A stretch of 37,970 bases of DNA from an uncultured Lachnospiraceae bacterium (GCA_944376425.1 CALWCS010000187.1:1-37970); one strand, 5' to 3'. Shown: positions 18,501-26,270, numbered from the stretch's first letter. Program-made: numbers and translations. The notes: generated from the letters alone by a model not told the origin.

Positions 18501-18788
18501 ATTGTTTCCTGCAATCATCGTATAAAAGCAGTCTGTGTCTCCATCAGCAAGTAAAGTATTGACGATCGCATCAACTGTCAACTCAATTTCTTCTTCCGTC
18601 ATCTGAAGTCCTTTTTCCAGTGCCTCTCTGCTGTAAGAATCCGGATATGTCACGGTTGTCTCTTCATTTGCTGCCTCTGGTGTTGTCGCATTAGCATCTG
18701 CTGCCGTCATTTCTTCAGCACTGACCGGAAATGCTCCGAATACCATACTGGAGGCAAGTCCAAAAGCAATTACTTTTTTAAAATTCAT
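15507..18788 (-). CDS. Secreted family 3 glycoside hydrolase with PA14-like insert (1093 aa)
   Basis: ATG at 18788 after AAGGGGAAAG; the in-frame codons upstream (to 18950) would run through the promoter. Signal peptide 1-24 (FPVSA-EE), then EMTAADANA and a Thr/Glu-rich linker. Ordinary GH3 order: barrel ~55-390 with HDGPAG (122), MIKHYAGYG (217) and nucleophile D305 in MICCDWGG; C-terminal domain begins ~415 (GAVLLQNNNNALPL). It is split by an insert ~540-755 that opens with a Glu-rich stretch and then resembles a PA14 domain (TWTGWLEVPESGEYSFILQS...CTIDGQ...YKIEITG). The C-terminal domain resumes (DKVIFFAYD; VSPSGKLPITF) and a fibronectin-like domain ends it (AEVAQVYIG). PA14 inserts in GH3 are known to shape the substrate pocket and bind sugar. 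First gene of the GH3 series, preceded by an activator-type promoter. Confidence 0.93.
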   Translation of the reverse strand: MNFKKVIAFGLASSMVFGAFPVSAEEMTAADANATTPEAANEETTVTYPDSYSREALEKGLQMTEEEIELTVDAIVNTLLADGDTDCFYTMIAGNNDKTAIQGNPGYATGCPELGVPESFYHDGPAGVTSLYETTGFPVNMSLGSTFSTDLAYAYGQLEGSDNRIIGSNFQLGTQMDVLRTGHWNRTKDTMGEDPYLTGILGAQQVAGVQSEGVAAMIKHYAGYGTNGDTGVNVTIDEQTFHEFYVTSFEYAIKYGNAASVMTTYNSIEIPGFTEENGEFTDSNDYINLDVLREIVGFKGMICCDWGGQKEMSSFQGNTMAMPTAGNNTKENIEAAIEAGEGTFDEIVENVKANLYAYGVAGYLYYSYSNIYYVDGEARVKRDVNRDCADSTTAITLINSYEEDYTEEYMDSANEVVKEIAESGAVLLQNNNNALPLTSEDYTGDNSVAMIGVGATYAFTGTGAERSYGVVNYIDGPYEAMQKIIGEDANVSTYVGLDLAGTTIPEEYIYTSEDGDEHGFVRTYGVVSENSGGMFGPPGAQEEETEEETESDELPEYIPGPDGTGVFASSDIWEMNGLSNESVYVQDISDTKKAYFMVKDQESGEVYELDEVAAIDPVIDFTVGIHADGRRDFENADEEDAVQPGNAITNGEAYTWTGWLEVPESGEYSFILQSIGGDVNCTIDGQTVSSGAGDRQGTQWGWNNLISSREGMGIGTAVTMNLEAGKRYKIEITGIDMPTDLKDMQIRLAWIPAGQAQSDYEAAVQAAKENDKVIFFAYDNTTGNSDGGSAMPGETASDEEVTPASRSLPEDQLQLLRDVIDAAKENGNQVIVVLNTASNIALCDDTYFPEGNGWADEVDSILEMWFGGQAVGTATADLLLGEVSPSGKLPITFHKTGEDTSISYSQEAFNIATGENLDRISNGLADNLKDATVAEGIYIGYRWYDKNDVEPAFDFGHGLSYTTFEYSDLKIEKTADADYGYDVTFTITNTGSVAGAEVAQVYIGEAEVPEGIMSAEIQLCGFDRTEVLEPGESQTITVQVSERSLSYWNALQTEYNENEDGTKDKWTVATGERTIYVGTASDNLTLSETVVVE

Positions 18789-18834
18789 TTTCTTTCCCCT
18801 TTCTTCAACGTTATTTCGTTTTTTTGATGGAATT

Positions 18835-18916
18835 ATTGTAACATTTCCTTTTTTTTTCGTTAAGATGTCCAAAGTATCGTTCACTCCTCTGACAGGACTT
18901 TTCGCACTTTCTGACA
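18835..18916 (-). promoter_or_regulatory. Activator-type promoter with 21-bp direct repeats (1093 aa GH3)
   Basis: On the minus strand a -10 TACAAT lies at 18840-18835, with no recognisable -35 (TAACGA). Written on the plus strand, TTCACTCCTCTGACA begins at 18880 and TTCGCACTTTCTGACA at 18901, a direct repeat with 21-bp offset at the TTC. The nearest copy begins exactly 40 bp from the upstream edge of the -10. The same arrangement and the same TTCGCACT word occur before the 780 aa GH3 at 26197-26225. A poor -35 plus upstream direct repeats is typical of AraC-type activation. Confidence 0.55.
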
Positions 18917-18918
18917 AA

Positions 18919-19015
18919 TCCTGGCTGTGCCAAATAAGGATAACAGGCATAAAAAAATCCGGAAAGCTCAGCCAGGAAGTGCCCGTAAATGCACCCCTTG
19001 TCTGTCCTTTCCGGA
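18919..19015 (-). terminator. Terminator of the trpXYZ-like operon with an overlapping alternative pairing
   Basis: In minus-strand RNA, TCCGGAAAG (19015-19007) pairs with CTTTCCGGA (18966-18958), followed by seven U's (18957-18951). The 40-nt apex can form a further small stem (GTGC...GCAC). In addition TCCTGGCTG on the plus strand (18919-18927) is complementary to CAGCCAGGA (18969-18977), so part of the apex could instead pair downstream of the U-tract. That competing pairing is unusual; it may be chance. Confidence 0.65.
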
Positions 19016-19125
19016 GAATCTAATCTGCGCTATTCTCTTTTCCTATTCTGTTTTGAAATGATTCACTTTTTTCATTGAAGATTTCTGTCTTCTATTTTGA
19101 CGTTATAAGCCGTAGTCTGTAATTT

Positions 19126-19899
19126 CTAGTTGCCGCATTCTATACTAATCTGATTAAATCTCTCTAAAATCTGATCAACCTGCACTTTTTTCTTTTCTTC
19201 TCCTGCAACATCAATCACTGCTTTTCCCTCGTGCATCATCAGAAGACGATCTCCATATTCCACCGCATACCGCAGATTGTGAGTCACCATAATTGTAGTT
19301 AGTTTTTTCTCTTCTACAATTTTCCCGGTCAGTTCCATAATCCGCTCTGCTGTCTTTGGATCAAGCGCCGCTGTATGCTCATCCAGTATTAAAAAATCGA
19401 TTGGCGTCATCGTAGACATAACAAGAGACATCGCCTGACGTTGTCCTCCTGAGAGAGAACCTACTTTTACGTTTAATTTGTCTTCTAATCCTAGATTGAG
19501 CTGGCTTAAACATTCTTTATAATAAGAAATTCTCTCTTTATTCGTCCCTCTGGAAAGTCCAAAAAATTTTCCCTTGTTGTCTGCCATTGCCATATTTTCT
19601 AAGATTGTCATATTCGGACAGGTACCCATCGCTGGATTTTGATATACTCTTCCGATTCTTTTTAATCTTTTATATTCTTTTTCCCTTGTGATGTCCTCCC
19701 CGTCGATTAAAATTTTTCCGCCATCCAGATCGATACTGCCGCAGATTAAATTCAGCATAGAAGTTTTTCCGGAACCGTTGCTGCCTATCACAGATACAAA
19801 CTGTCCCTTTTCAATTGTCAGATTAAAGTCCTGAAACAGACACATTTCATTTACCGTACCCGGATTATAATATTTTTCAATATGTTTTAGCTCAAGCAT
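19126..19899 (-). CDS. trpZ: ABC transporter ATP-binding protein, TrpZ-like
   Basis: 257 aa cytoplasmic ATPase energising the adjacent permease. Walker A GSNGSGKTS (~39-47), Q-loop VYQNP, signature LSGGQRQ (~149), Walker B FLILDEHTAALDP (~170) and the switch histidine in TIMVTHN. DEHTAALDP, with His where many ABC proteins have Pro, is usual in this amino-acid-type subfamily. The start at 19899 overlaps the permease end by 8 bp, so translation is coupled. Tryptophan as substrate is inferred from the T-box at the head of the operon. Symbol given by family analogy. Confidence 0.85.
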   Translation of the reverse strand: MLELKHIEKYYNPGTVNEMCLFQDFNLTIEKGQFVSVIGSNGSGKTSMLNLICGSIDLDGGKILIDGEDITREKEYKRLKRIGRVYQNPAMGTCPNMTILENMAMADNKGKFFGLSRGTNKERISYYKECLSQLNLGLEDKLNVKVGSLSGGQRQAMSLVMSTMTPIDFLILDEHTAALDPKTAERIMELTGKIVEEKKLTTIMVTHNLRYAVEYGDRLLMMHEGKAVIDVAGEEKKKVQVDQILERFNQISIECGN

Positions 19900-20773
19900 A
19901 GTGTTTCACCTTCTTCTTTCGATCCATACTGACAATTAAAATCGCCAGGAATAATACTGCTGTGATTAATTTCATAGCCTGCGGATTGAAAAACTTAATT
20001 GCAAGTGCTACACAGGCTTTATATAAAATAGATCCTACAAAAACAGCTGTTGTTGCTTTTACTTTCGGCAGTTTTTTGAACAGTGCCATTCCTATAATGA
20101 CACTGGCAAGTCCAATTACCATAGAACCCGTTCCGGTCGAGATATCAAATACTCTTTGTTCCTGGCAAAATACGCATCCGCTTAATGCGACCAATCCGTT
20201 CGCAATTGCAAGCCCTAAAATTTTTACATTTCCCTTATCTTTTGCCAGAGAAGTAACGAGATTGTCGTTATCTCCAACGGCCCGGAGCAAATATCCTGAC
20301 TTTGTCTTTAAATATAAATCGAGCAGAATTTTACTGATCAGTACGACGGCTAAAATCAGCACAATCTTTACATAATCCGGAACCGTATCTCCAAAGAGTT
20401 GTGTGAGCATATCATTTTTAAACATCGTCTGCCTCGAAAAGAGCGGTACATTATTCGTTCCGGCAATTTCCAAATTCACTGTGTACAGAGCTGTCATCAT
20501 AATAATTCCCGATAAAAGATCCCGTACTTTACATTTTACATGAATCAGTCCTGTACAAATGCCGGCAGCTGCTCCTGCCAGAAAAGAGATGGGGATCGTC
20601 AGATAAGGATTCATACCTTTTGTAATCAATGATGCTGTCACAGCCGCTCCTAAAGGAAAACTCCCATCTACTGTTAAGTCAGGAAAATCTAATATTTTAT
20701 ATGTGATATAAACTCCAAGGGCAAGGATTCCATAAATCAGTCCCTGTTCTACCGCCGTAAGTATAAAATCCAT
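19892..20773 (-). CDS. trpY: ABC transporter permease, TrpY-like
   Basis: 293 aa, about eight hydrophobic segments, of the branched-chain amino acid/ribose-type permease fold (opens IYGILALGVYITYKILDFPDLTVDGSFPLGAA; ATP-binding-protein contact region around GLASVIIGMALF). ATG at 20773 after GGAGG. Located 38 bp downstream of the binding-protein gene and overlapping the ATPase gene. It carries the substrate released by the binding protein across the membrane. Confidence 0.87.
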   Translation of the reverse strand: MDFILTAVEQGLIYGILALGVYITYKILDFPDLTVDGSFPLGAAVTASLITKGMNPYLTIPISFLAGAAAGICTGLIHVKCKVRDLLSGIIMMTALYTVNLEIAGTNNVPLFSRQTMFKNDMLTQLFGDTVPDYVKIVLILAVVLISKILLDLYLKTKSGYLLRAVGDNDNLVTSLAKDKGNVKILGLAIANGLVALSGCVFCQEQRVFDISTGTGSMVIGLASVIIGMALFKKLPKVKATTAVFVGSILYKACVALAIKFFNPQAMKLITAVLFLAILIVSMDRKKKVKHYA

Positions 20774-20811
20774 TTTTCTGCTTCCTCCGTCCCGTTTCTA
20801 TTTTCTGCCGA

Positions 20812-21819
20812 TTATTCTGCTGTAATTTCAGTAAAGATTTCTACTGCACGCTCAGTCATTGTATCTGGAATTTCGATTCCCAAATTTTCGGCAACTGCTT
20901 CATTGATATATAAATTACTTTCTGTCAGCAGCTCAAAAGGCATATCCTCAGCGCTTGCCTCTCCTTTTAAAATCTTCGCTGCCATTCTTCCTGTATCTTT
21001 TCCAAGGCTGATATAATCTAACCCTTCTGCTGCAAGACATCCGATTCTTACCTGTTCAATTTCACTTCCAAAAACCGGAATATTTTTTTCGTTTGCCTGC
21101 TCTAAGATTGCCGGAAGAAAGCTTACTACTGTGTTATCTGTCAGATTTGTCAGACAATCTACTTTTTCCAGTAAATCCGCTGTAGCAAGCGGTATTTCTG
21201 ATGTACTCGTAACACCGGCCACTTCAATTTCAAAGCCATATTCCGGAGCAAGTTCTTCATACTGTGTGATACTGTAGACAGAGTTTGCCTCGCTTGTCGT
21301 ATATAGAATTCCAATGGTTTCTGCATCCGGCAGTACTTCCCGAATCATTTTTAATTGTGCCTCTACCGGAAGCTGATCACTCGTCCCTGTTACAGCTCCA
21401 ACTGGCATTCCATCTTCCGTCGCCAGCTCTGCTTCTACCGGATTTGTCACAGCAGTGTAAACTACCGGTATTCCGGAATCCATCGCCGCATTGTAGGCTG
21501 CCTGGGCGCTCGGAGTTGCAATTGCACAGATCAGATCCACATCATCTGCTACAAAGCTCTGTGCAATCTGAGAAGCAGTTCCCATATCGGCCGCCGCGTT
21601 ATTGATACGTATCGTTAAATTTTTTCCTTCTTCGATCCCTTCTTCCTTCAGCCCTTCTAACAATCCTTCCCGGCAATTATCCAGCGAATCGTGTTCTGCA
21701 AACTGTGAAATTCCTATCGTATAAGATTCTTCCTCTGCATAGCTGAGATTTCCGACTGACATCATAGCTGTCGCTGCCACCATCGTTCCTGCCATCATTG
21801 CAATCATTTTCTTTTTCAT
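20812..21819 (-). CDS. trpX: ABC transporter substrate-binding protein, TrpX-like
   Basis: 335 aa. ATG at 21819 (AGGAG 9 nt upstream) is preferred to the in-frame TTG at 21825. Signal peptide ~1-28 ending LSYA-EE. Mature protein is of the ABC_sub_bind (TrpX) family: YTIGISQFAEHDSLDNCREGL, DLICAIATPSAQAAYNA, GIPVVYTAVTNPVEA, DAETIGILYTTSEANS. These proteins bind an aromatic amino acid. No lipobox cysteine is visible, although Firmicute binding proteins are usually lipoproteins. First gene behind the Trp T-box. Confidence 0.88.
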   Translation of the reverse strand: MKKKMIAMMAGTMVAATAMMSVGNLSYAEEESYTIGISQFAEHDSLDNCREGLLEGLKEEGIEEGKNLTIRINNAAADMGTASQIAQSFVADDVDLICAIATPSAQAAYNAAMDSGIPVVYTAVTNPVEAELATEDGMPVGAVTGTSDQLPVEAQLKMIREVLPDAETIGILYTTSEANSVYSITQYEELAPEYGFEIEVAGVTSTSEIPLATADLLEKVDCLTNLTDNTVVSFLPAILEQANEKNIPVFGSEIEQVRIGCLAAEGLDYISLGKDTGRMAAKILKGEASAEDMPFELLTESNLYINEAVAENLGIEIPDTMTERAVEIFTEITAE

Positions 21820-21940
21820 ACTCAATCTCTCCTTTTTCTAAAATATTTTTCACCTAAAGCTTTGATCTTATAAGCTTTTTTGGGAGTTATGTTCTTTCCT
21901 TTGAGACTTTTTATATCGCGTAAATACATATTTCCAAGCT

Positions 21941-21987
21941 TTTTTATTTCAAGCGAAAGACCGGAGGACTTTCGTTTGAAATAAAAA
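21941..21987 (-). repeat. 19-bp hairpin overlapping the T-box terminator U-tract
   Basis: Arms 21941-21959 and 21969-21987 (TTTTTATTTCAAGCGAAAG with CTTTCGTTTGAAATAAAAA) pair at 18 of 19 positions. In minus-strand RNA the U-tract of the T-box terminator is the 5' arm of this second hairpin. Polarity is T first, A last, so it is not a terminator. The same arrangement recurs after the mgl terminator at 26271-26313. Confidence 0.6.
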
Positions 21988-22260
21988 AACCGTCTCAAAC
22001 TATTTCTAGTTTGAGACGGTAATAACATTCTTATTATCGCGGTACCACTCAATTTGACATTTAACAATTGTCCACTTTCTCACGTACTATCATACGCTCC
22101 TGATTGATAACGGGTTCGGTTCCCGACGACACCTACTTTTTTCATTTCAGATCGTCCTCAAAAGTCCATTCAGCAATAACATCCATACAGCAATTCCACC
22201 ATCTGCTGCTCTCTGTAATCTCCTTTAAAGCTTACTCTTCTTTCTCATCGGTTTTTCTTT
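21983..22260 (-). promoter_or_regulatory. T-box riboswitch, tryptophan specifier (UGG)
   Basis: In minus-strand RNA the canonical T-box core GAGUGGUACCGCG occupies 22050-22038. It is followed by the terminator ACCGUCUCAAACUA...UAGUUUGAGACGGU (22020-22007 with 22002-21989) and a run of U's (21988-21983). Stem I lies at about 22255-22130 and carries an AGAGAG-type internal motif near 22210. Its specifier loop reads GAA-UGG-AC with UGG at 22168-22166, a tryptophan codon. Uncharged tRNA-Trp would pair with UGG and the UGGU bulge, favour antitermination and switch on trpXYZ. The specifier is read by eye from position in Stem I. Confidence 0.93.
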
Positions 22261-22273
22261 TTCTGATGTGTAT

Positions 22274-22302
22274 AGTCTAATACCAAATTTTCTGTTTGTC
22301 AA
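22274..22302 (-). promoter_or_regulatory. Promoter of the T-box operon, embedded in the end of the kinase gene
   Basis: TTGACA (22302-22297) and TAGACT (22279-22274) are separated by 17 bp. The -35 lies inside the codons for the last residues of the upstream kinase (KVDKQKIWY) and the -10 begins with its TAG stop codon. Confidence 0.75.
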
Positions 22303-23701
22303 CCTTTTTCTTTTTTATTTTGATTTTTTCCGGCACAATCTTAATCTTTGTCTGTCTTTGTTCTCCTTCTTCATCCATTAAAAGAATCGTAGTCGTAAAT
22401 ACCGAATCTGTACTGTCTGTTTTATAGACCCCGTCATATTTTTCTACAATACTTTTGATAATACGAATTCCCAGTCCATGTATTTCTTTTTGTGTCTTGC
22501 TCGTCATCAAATTCGGATTTTCTGCCATGACATTAAATTCTGTAGAGTTTTCTATCTCAATATGCAGATACGCTTTCCTTTTTGCAATTTTTATCTTTAC
22601 AAACCCGTCCTCCACTTTTGCTGCCGCCTCAATTGCATTATCACATAAATTCATAATCAGCATATTGAGATCATATATTTCTACCATTCCTTTTTGTGGC
22701 ACACTTGCCTCTATCTGAAAATCTATGCCGCATTTTTGAGCTGCTCTTTTTTTCTGATTTAGAATCAGATTTAAAATTCCATCTTCTGTATAGGCAACAA
22801 TTTCCATATCATTTGGAGACTGTTTCTCCATTTTCTTTAGATATTGATGTGCCTCTTCATATTCTCCCGCTTCCATGAGCATCTCCACAGAACTTAAATA
22901 TGCTTTATAGTCATGTTGGAATCGTCTTAAAGATTCATAGATCTCCATCATTTGATTGAAATACTGCTGCTGAATTTTCAGATAAGTCGTTTGTACCATA
23001 CCAGTCTTTTGCATCTCATTTTTTTTCACTAAAAGACTGATAAAAGAATAAAATACAACCGGAATCATTACCCAGCTGATAGGAAGCAAAATATCAGAAA
23101 AAGACATTCGATCGCTCTGTGAAAAAATTGCCATTGTCTTTTGCGCTGCAAAATCTTCAACAAGACAGACTCCGCCAAGCAGTATCCAATAAAACAGCGA
23201 TATTTTGCCTTCCAGTTTCACAGCATGATTTGCCAGAAAGTTGGCAATCGGTATCATCAGAAGCTTTATACAGATACGCCGCAGGAAAAACAGGCACAAC
23301 CATTGGATATCGGTAGGATTTTTGGCTATCAAATCTGCTGCCATAATTCCCATATGTTCCAGCGAAATCATAATACTGAAAAAGGTGATACACACAATCA
23401 GCTTTTCGTAAAATTTCCCTCTGTAGAAAAAAAGCGTATACAAAAAGGGGATTCCTATCATTGTAATAATGTAGAAGACTACATTATTTTGGGTAATCCA
23501 GTCTACTGCCGCCAAAATAAAGGTAAATCCAATTGCGCCTAAAATCCATCCGTCTTTTTTTTCACCTCTGTGCGTTTTCGAAATAAAAACCTTATGGATA
23601 AAGTAAAAAAATATAATTGCTTCTACCAATTGTCCCAGCGTATTGATTGTCCATACCCATGGATTGCGGAAAAGATTTTCACTGCTGCTTAAATCAATCA
23701 T
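22277..23701 (-). CDS. AgrC-like GHKL sensor histidine kinase without adjacent regulator (474 aa)
   Basis: Membrane sensor with about six hydrophobic segments in residues ~18-225. H-box FQHDYKAYL with phospho-acceptor H263, N-box IMNLCDNAIEAAAK (~350-365), G-box IHGLGIRIIKSIVEKYDG (~405-422), then a very basic tail rich in Lys/Ile. Same family as the kinase at 701 but only distantly similar. No response regulator is next to it. It lies 71 bp downstream of the 780 aa GH3 gene with no terminator visible, so the two may be co-transcribed. The ribosome binding site (AGAGAAG) is weak. Signal and partner unknown. Confidence 0.87.
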   Translation of the reverse strand: MIDLSSSENLFRNPWVWTINTLGQLVEAIIFFYFIHKVFISKTHRGEKKDGWILGAIGFTFILAAVDWITQNNVVFYIITMIGIPFLYTLFFYRGKFYEKLIVCITFFSIMISLEHMGIMAADLIAKNPTDIQWLCLFFLRRICIKLLMIPIANFLANHAVKLEGKISLFYWILLGGVCLVEDFAAQKTMAIFSQSDRMSFSDILLPISWVMIPVVFYSFISLLVKKNEMQKTGMVQTTYLKIQQQYFNQMMEIYESLRRFQHDYKAYLSSVEMLMEAGEYEEAHQYLKKMEKQSPNDMEIVAYTEDGILNLILNQKKRAAQKCGIDFQIEASVPQKGMVEIYDLNMLIMNLCDNAIEAAAKVEDGFVKIKIAKRKAYLHIEIENSTEFNVMAENPNLMTSKTQKEIHGLGIRIIKSIVEKYDGVYKTDSTDSVFTTTILLMDEEGEQRQTKIKIVPEKIKIKKKKVDKQKIWY

Positions 23702-23772
23702 ATCTCATCTTCTCTTTCCCTCTTTCTATTTTTGGTCTTATGATTTTTCTGTTGCCTCTTTTTTATACCATT

Positions 23773-26115
23773 CTATGATTGTGTCACATATTTTTCTGTA
23801 CGTTCATCCTGGATTTTACCTGACCAGTTCAGTCCAAATCCAAAATCATAGACATTTCCATCTTCATCTACGTAGCATTCCATATCCTGCCCTACGTCCT
23901 CTTGCTGCTGCTCTACGGTTTCCATATTTGCTGGTTGTTGTATTGGAAGCAGTCCGGATGGTTCTGTCGTTCCGGAAATAATTTCCATAACTGCCTGATC
24001 TGAAATACCAAATCCTACCACAATCGCATCAGCAAGCGGTTCTACTTCTGTAAAGACAAGAGGATTCTTCTCATTGACATAGACAATCACCGGCTTTTCT
24101 CCCATCTGTTCGGAAACGTTTTGCAGTGTTTCCAGCTCTTCTATATTGCTGGCTGTTGTTGTTTTGCCTTTATAGCTGCGATTTTCGGCTGTGTCTGTAT
24201 ACAAAATTTCTCCTGTATTAGAGTCAACATATTCTTTGCCCGGATCGGCGGCAATACTTTCTTCTCTCGCCTCATCTGCAGTATATTCTCCATACTGAAG
24301 AGTAATTGGCAAATATTCTTCTGTTTCTCTATCATATCCACTGTTGTATCCGGTAGATGGCGTATTGATTTTGACAATTGCAAAATCTGCACTGTCTGGA
24401 TCTTCTGTCACGGTATAATATTGACTGACTGCTTCTTCTGAAATTCCGCTTACATAAACTGTCTTCTTTTGTGCCGACTGATCTGTCTGCTGAATAAGGT
24501 TTCCGCTGTTTTTGAGCATAACAACTGATTTTACCTGTGCTTCGTATCCTGCTTCCATATACTCTGCATTTCCGACTTCTTCTGCGGCACTCTCGGGATT
24601 TACATACGGATTGTCAAATAAATCAATTCTCATCATATTCAGAATCGTTTTTTCTGCTGCATTTTGAATGATTTCATTTGCTGCTTCTTCTCCTAAATCT
24701 TCTATTAACACTTCATACGCTCCGATCAAAGTATCTAGTGTTACTTCTGTTTCATTATAAATGCCAATCTGGTGAGTTCCTGCTTCCCATGCCGTAGCAA
24801 TTCTCTCACAATCCGTGATATCTTCTACTCCCCACGGCGCTCCGGCGAGAAATCCTGTACTCCATCCGTCAACACTGACACCCCAGTCAGTACATACAAG
24901 CCCGTCAAATCCCAATTCTTCTTTTAACAGATCCGTAATGATATAGTTACTGAATGCGTTTCCAAGATTCTCACCAGATGGGTCTTGATCATACATGATA
25001 CTGTAATAAGGCATCATTCCAGCTGGCTGACTTGTTCCATCCTCCAATTCCATCGCGCTTTTAAATGGTTCTAACTGTTCTTGTAAATTGTCGCCCGGAT
25101 AGACCCCATACTTTCCAAAGTCCATATGAGCATCGCGTCCTCCTTCTCCGACACCGCCACCCGGAAAATGCTTCATAATACAGATCGCCGAGTCTTCTCC
25201 CCATCCGATCGATGTTCCATCCTCCAGATAAGTACTTTGCATTCCATCAATTACATTTTTTGAAAAATCAGAAGAAAGTGCTGCGTTTTCGCCAAATGTT
25301 CCGGATACTCGGCTCCATCTCGGTTCCGTTGCGAGATCCACCTGAGGAGAAAGACTCGTTCCTATACCAAGAGCACGCAGTTCTGACGAAGCGATTTTCC
25401 CGAATTCTTTTCCGATAGAAGGATCAAACGTTGCAGCAAGACCTAGATTATCCGGCCATTTTGAAATATCTCCCCCTTGTCCGGCAGACCAGATCTGCTG
25501 TTCGCCGCTTGCACCATGTCTGGGATCTGAACTGTAATTAACCGGAATCCCATATGGCTGTGCCTCGGCAAGTGCCTGTCCCGCATTATTTGCCCTTGCA
25601 ATGAATTCCGGATCATTTCCCTCTGTATAATTGGAAAGAATATGGCGAATCTTTTGGTTTACAATATAATCGTATGCCCCGTCTTCCTGTGTAATTTCCG
25701 CTTTCATCTGTGCTGATGGATGATACAGCAGTCCTAACGCTGTATGAATTCCTTCTTCTCCATCAGACATCAATTGCGCAGCCAATGATTCTGCACGCAC
25801 TTCATCCGTTTCTCTCCAGTCTTCATACGTATCTACACTGCCGTTGCGATTTAAATCTTTAAAAAGATATCCATCCTGCTCTAAAAGTGTCACTCCCGAA
25901 TCTGAAGAATACGATAATGTCTCTCCTCCATCCTGAGTGACAACCCAAAATCCATATCCGCTATCTGTCACTTGATAGGACTCTGCCGCATCAGAACCAG
26001 TCGCCGTCATCTCCTGTGCAAAGGAAAAATTGCTCATCATACCTGTCAGAATTGCTGTTGTCACAGCTGCCGAAATCATCTCTTTCCTGATTTTTTTTCG
26101 TCTTGAATTTTTCAT
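23773..26115 (-). CDS. Secreted family 3 glycoside hydrolase, short type (780 aa)
   Basis: The ATG at 26115 is chosen because the GTG at 26127 overlaps the GGAGGG itself. Signal peptide ~1-33 (FSFA-QE), then EMTATGSDA. The acidic loop DLNRNGSVDTYEDW is at 88-100. Barrel motifs are MKHFPGGG (314-321), GRDAHMDFGKYGVYPG and the nucleophile D410 in LVCTDWG; the GH3 C-terminal domain ends EPSGLLPIQQP and DFGFGLNWSG...ERTEKYVTQS. Collinear with the 790 aa enzyme through its whole length and the likely model for the fossil at 6150-6218. Regulated by a promoter sharing an operator-like repeat with the 1093 aa GH3. Beta-glycosidase; substrate not readable. Confidence 0.93.
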   Translation of the reverse strand: MKNSRRKKIRKEMISAAVTTAILTGMMSNFSFAQEMTATGSDAAESYQVTDSGYGFWVVTQDGGETLSYSSDSGVTLLEQDGYLFKDLNRNGSVDTYEDWRETDEVRAESLAAQLMSDGEEGIHTALGLLYHPSAQMKAEITQEDGAYDYIVNQKIRHILSNYTEGNDPEFIARANNAGQALAEAQPYGIPVNYSSDPRHGASGEQQIWSAGQGGDISKWPDNLGLAATFDPSIGKEFGKIASSELRALGIGTSLSPQVDLATEPRWSRVSGTFGENAALSSDFSKNVIDGMQSTYLEDGTSIGWGEDSAICIMKHFPGGGVGEGGRDAHMDFGKYGVYPGDNLQEQLEPFKSAMELEDGTSQPAGMMPYYSIMYDQDPSGENLGNAFSNYIITDLLKEELGFDGLVCTDWGVSVDGWSTGFLAGAPWGVEDITDCERIATAWEAGTHQIGIYNETEVTLDTLIGAYEVLIEDLGEEAANEIIQNAAEKTILNMMRIDLFDNPYVNPESAAEEVGNAEYMEAGYEAQVKSVVMLKNSGNLIQQTDQSAQKKTVYVSGISEEAVSQYYTVTEDPDSADFAIVKINTPSTGYNSGYDRETEEYLPITLQYGEYTADEAREESIAADPGKEYVDSNTGEILYTDTAENRSYKGKTTTASNIEELETLQNVSEQMGEKPVIVYVNEKNPLVFTEVEPLADAIVVGFGISDQAVMEIISGTTEPSGLLPIQQPANMETVEQQQEDVGQDMECYVDEDGNVYDFGFGLNWSGKIQDERTEKYVTQS

Positions 26116-26119
26116 TTTT

Positions 26120-26217
26120 TTATTCACCCTCCTTTATTTTCTGATAATATGATCTTATCATTTCCCCCTTTTTTTCACAATTTGGCAAACGGTACATTCA
26201 CACTTTCTATCAGTCAT
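26120..26217 (-). other. Two tiny overlapping ORFs in front of the 780 aa GH3
   Basis: ATG at 26217 encodes MTDRKCECTVCQIVKKRGK (three closely spaced Cys), ending at TGA 26158-26160. That TGA overlaps an ATG at 26161 (ATGA) encoding the 13 aa MIRSYYQKIKEGE, whose TAA (26120-26122) ends 4 nt before the GH3 start and whose last codons contain the GH3 ribosome binding site. The chain suggests translational coupling, but the best promoter guess (26152-26180) would start transcription downstream of both. Real translation is uncertain. Confidence 0.2.
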
Positions 26218-26225
26218 TTCGCACT
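26152..26225 (-). promoter_or_regulatory. Promoter and direct-repeat operator of the 780 aa GH3
   Basis: On the minus strand TTGTGA (26180-26175) and TAAGAT (26157-26152) are 17 bp apart, each matching four of six consensus bases. On the plus strand TTCACACT begins at 26197 and TTCGCACT at 26218, a 21-bp direct repeat. Its near edge is 40 bp from the -10, the same geometry as at 18835-18916. Confidence 0.5.
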
Positions 26226-26270
26226 CTCTTTTCGATGAATTTTTCCTAGACGCAGTGTTATGATGCAAAG

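Noticed and set aside
21822..22067. 81-codon minus-strand ORF upstream of the TrpX-like gene
   Set aside because: It runs through the T-box core and terminator, whose RNA structure explains the sequence; no ribosome binding site and no protein-like composition.
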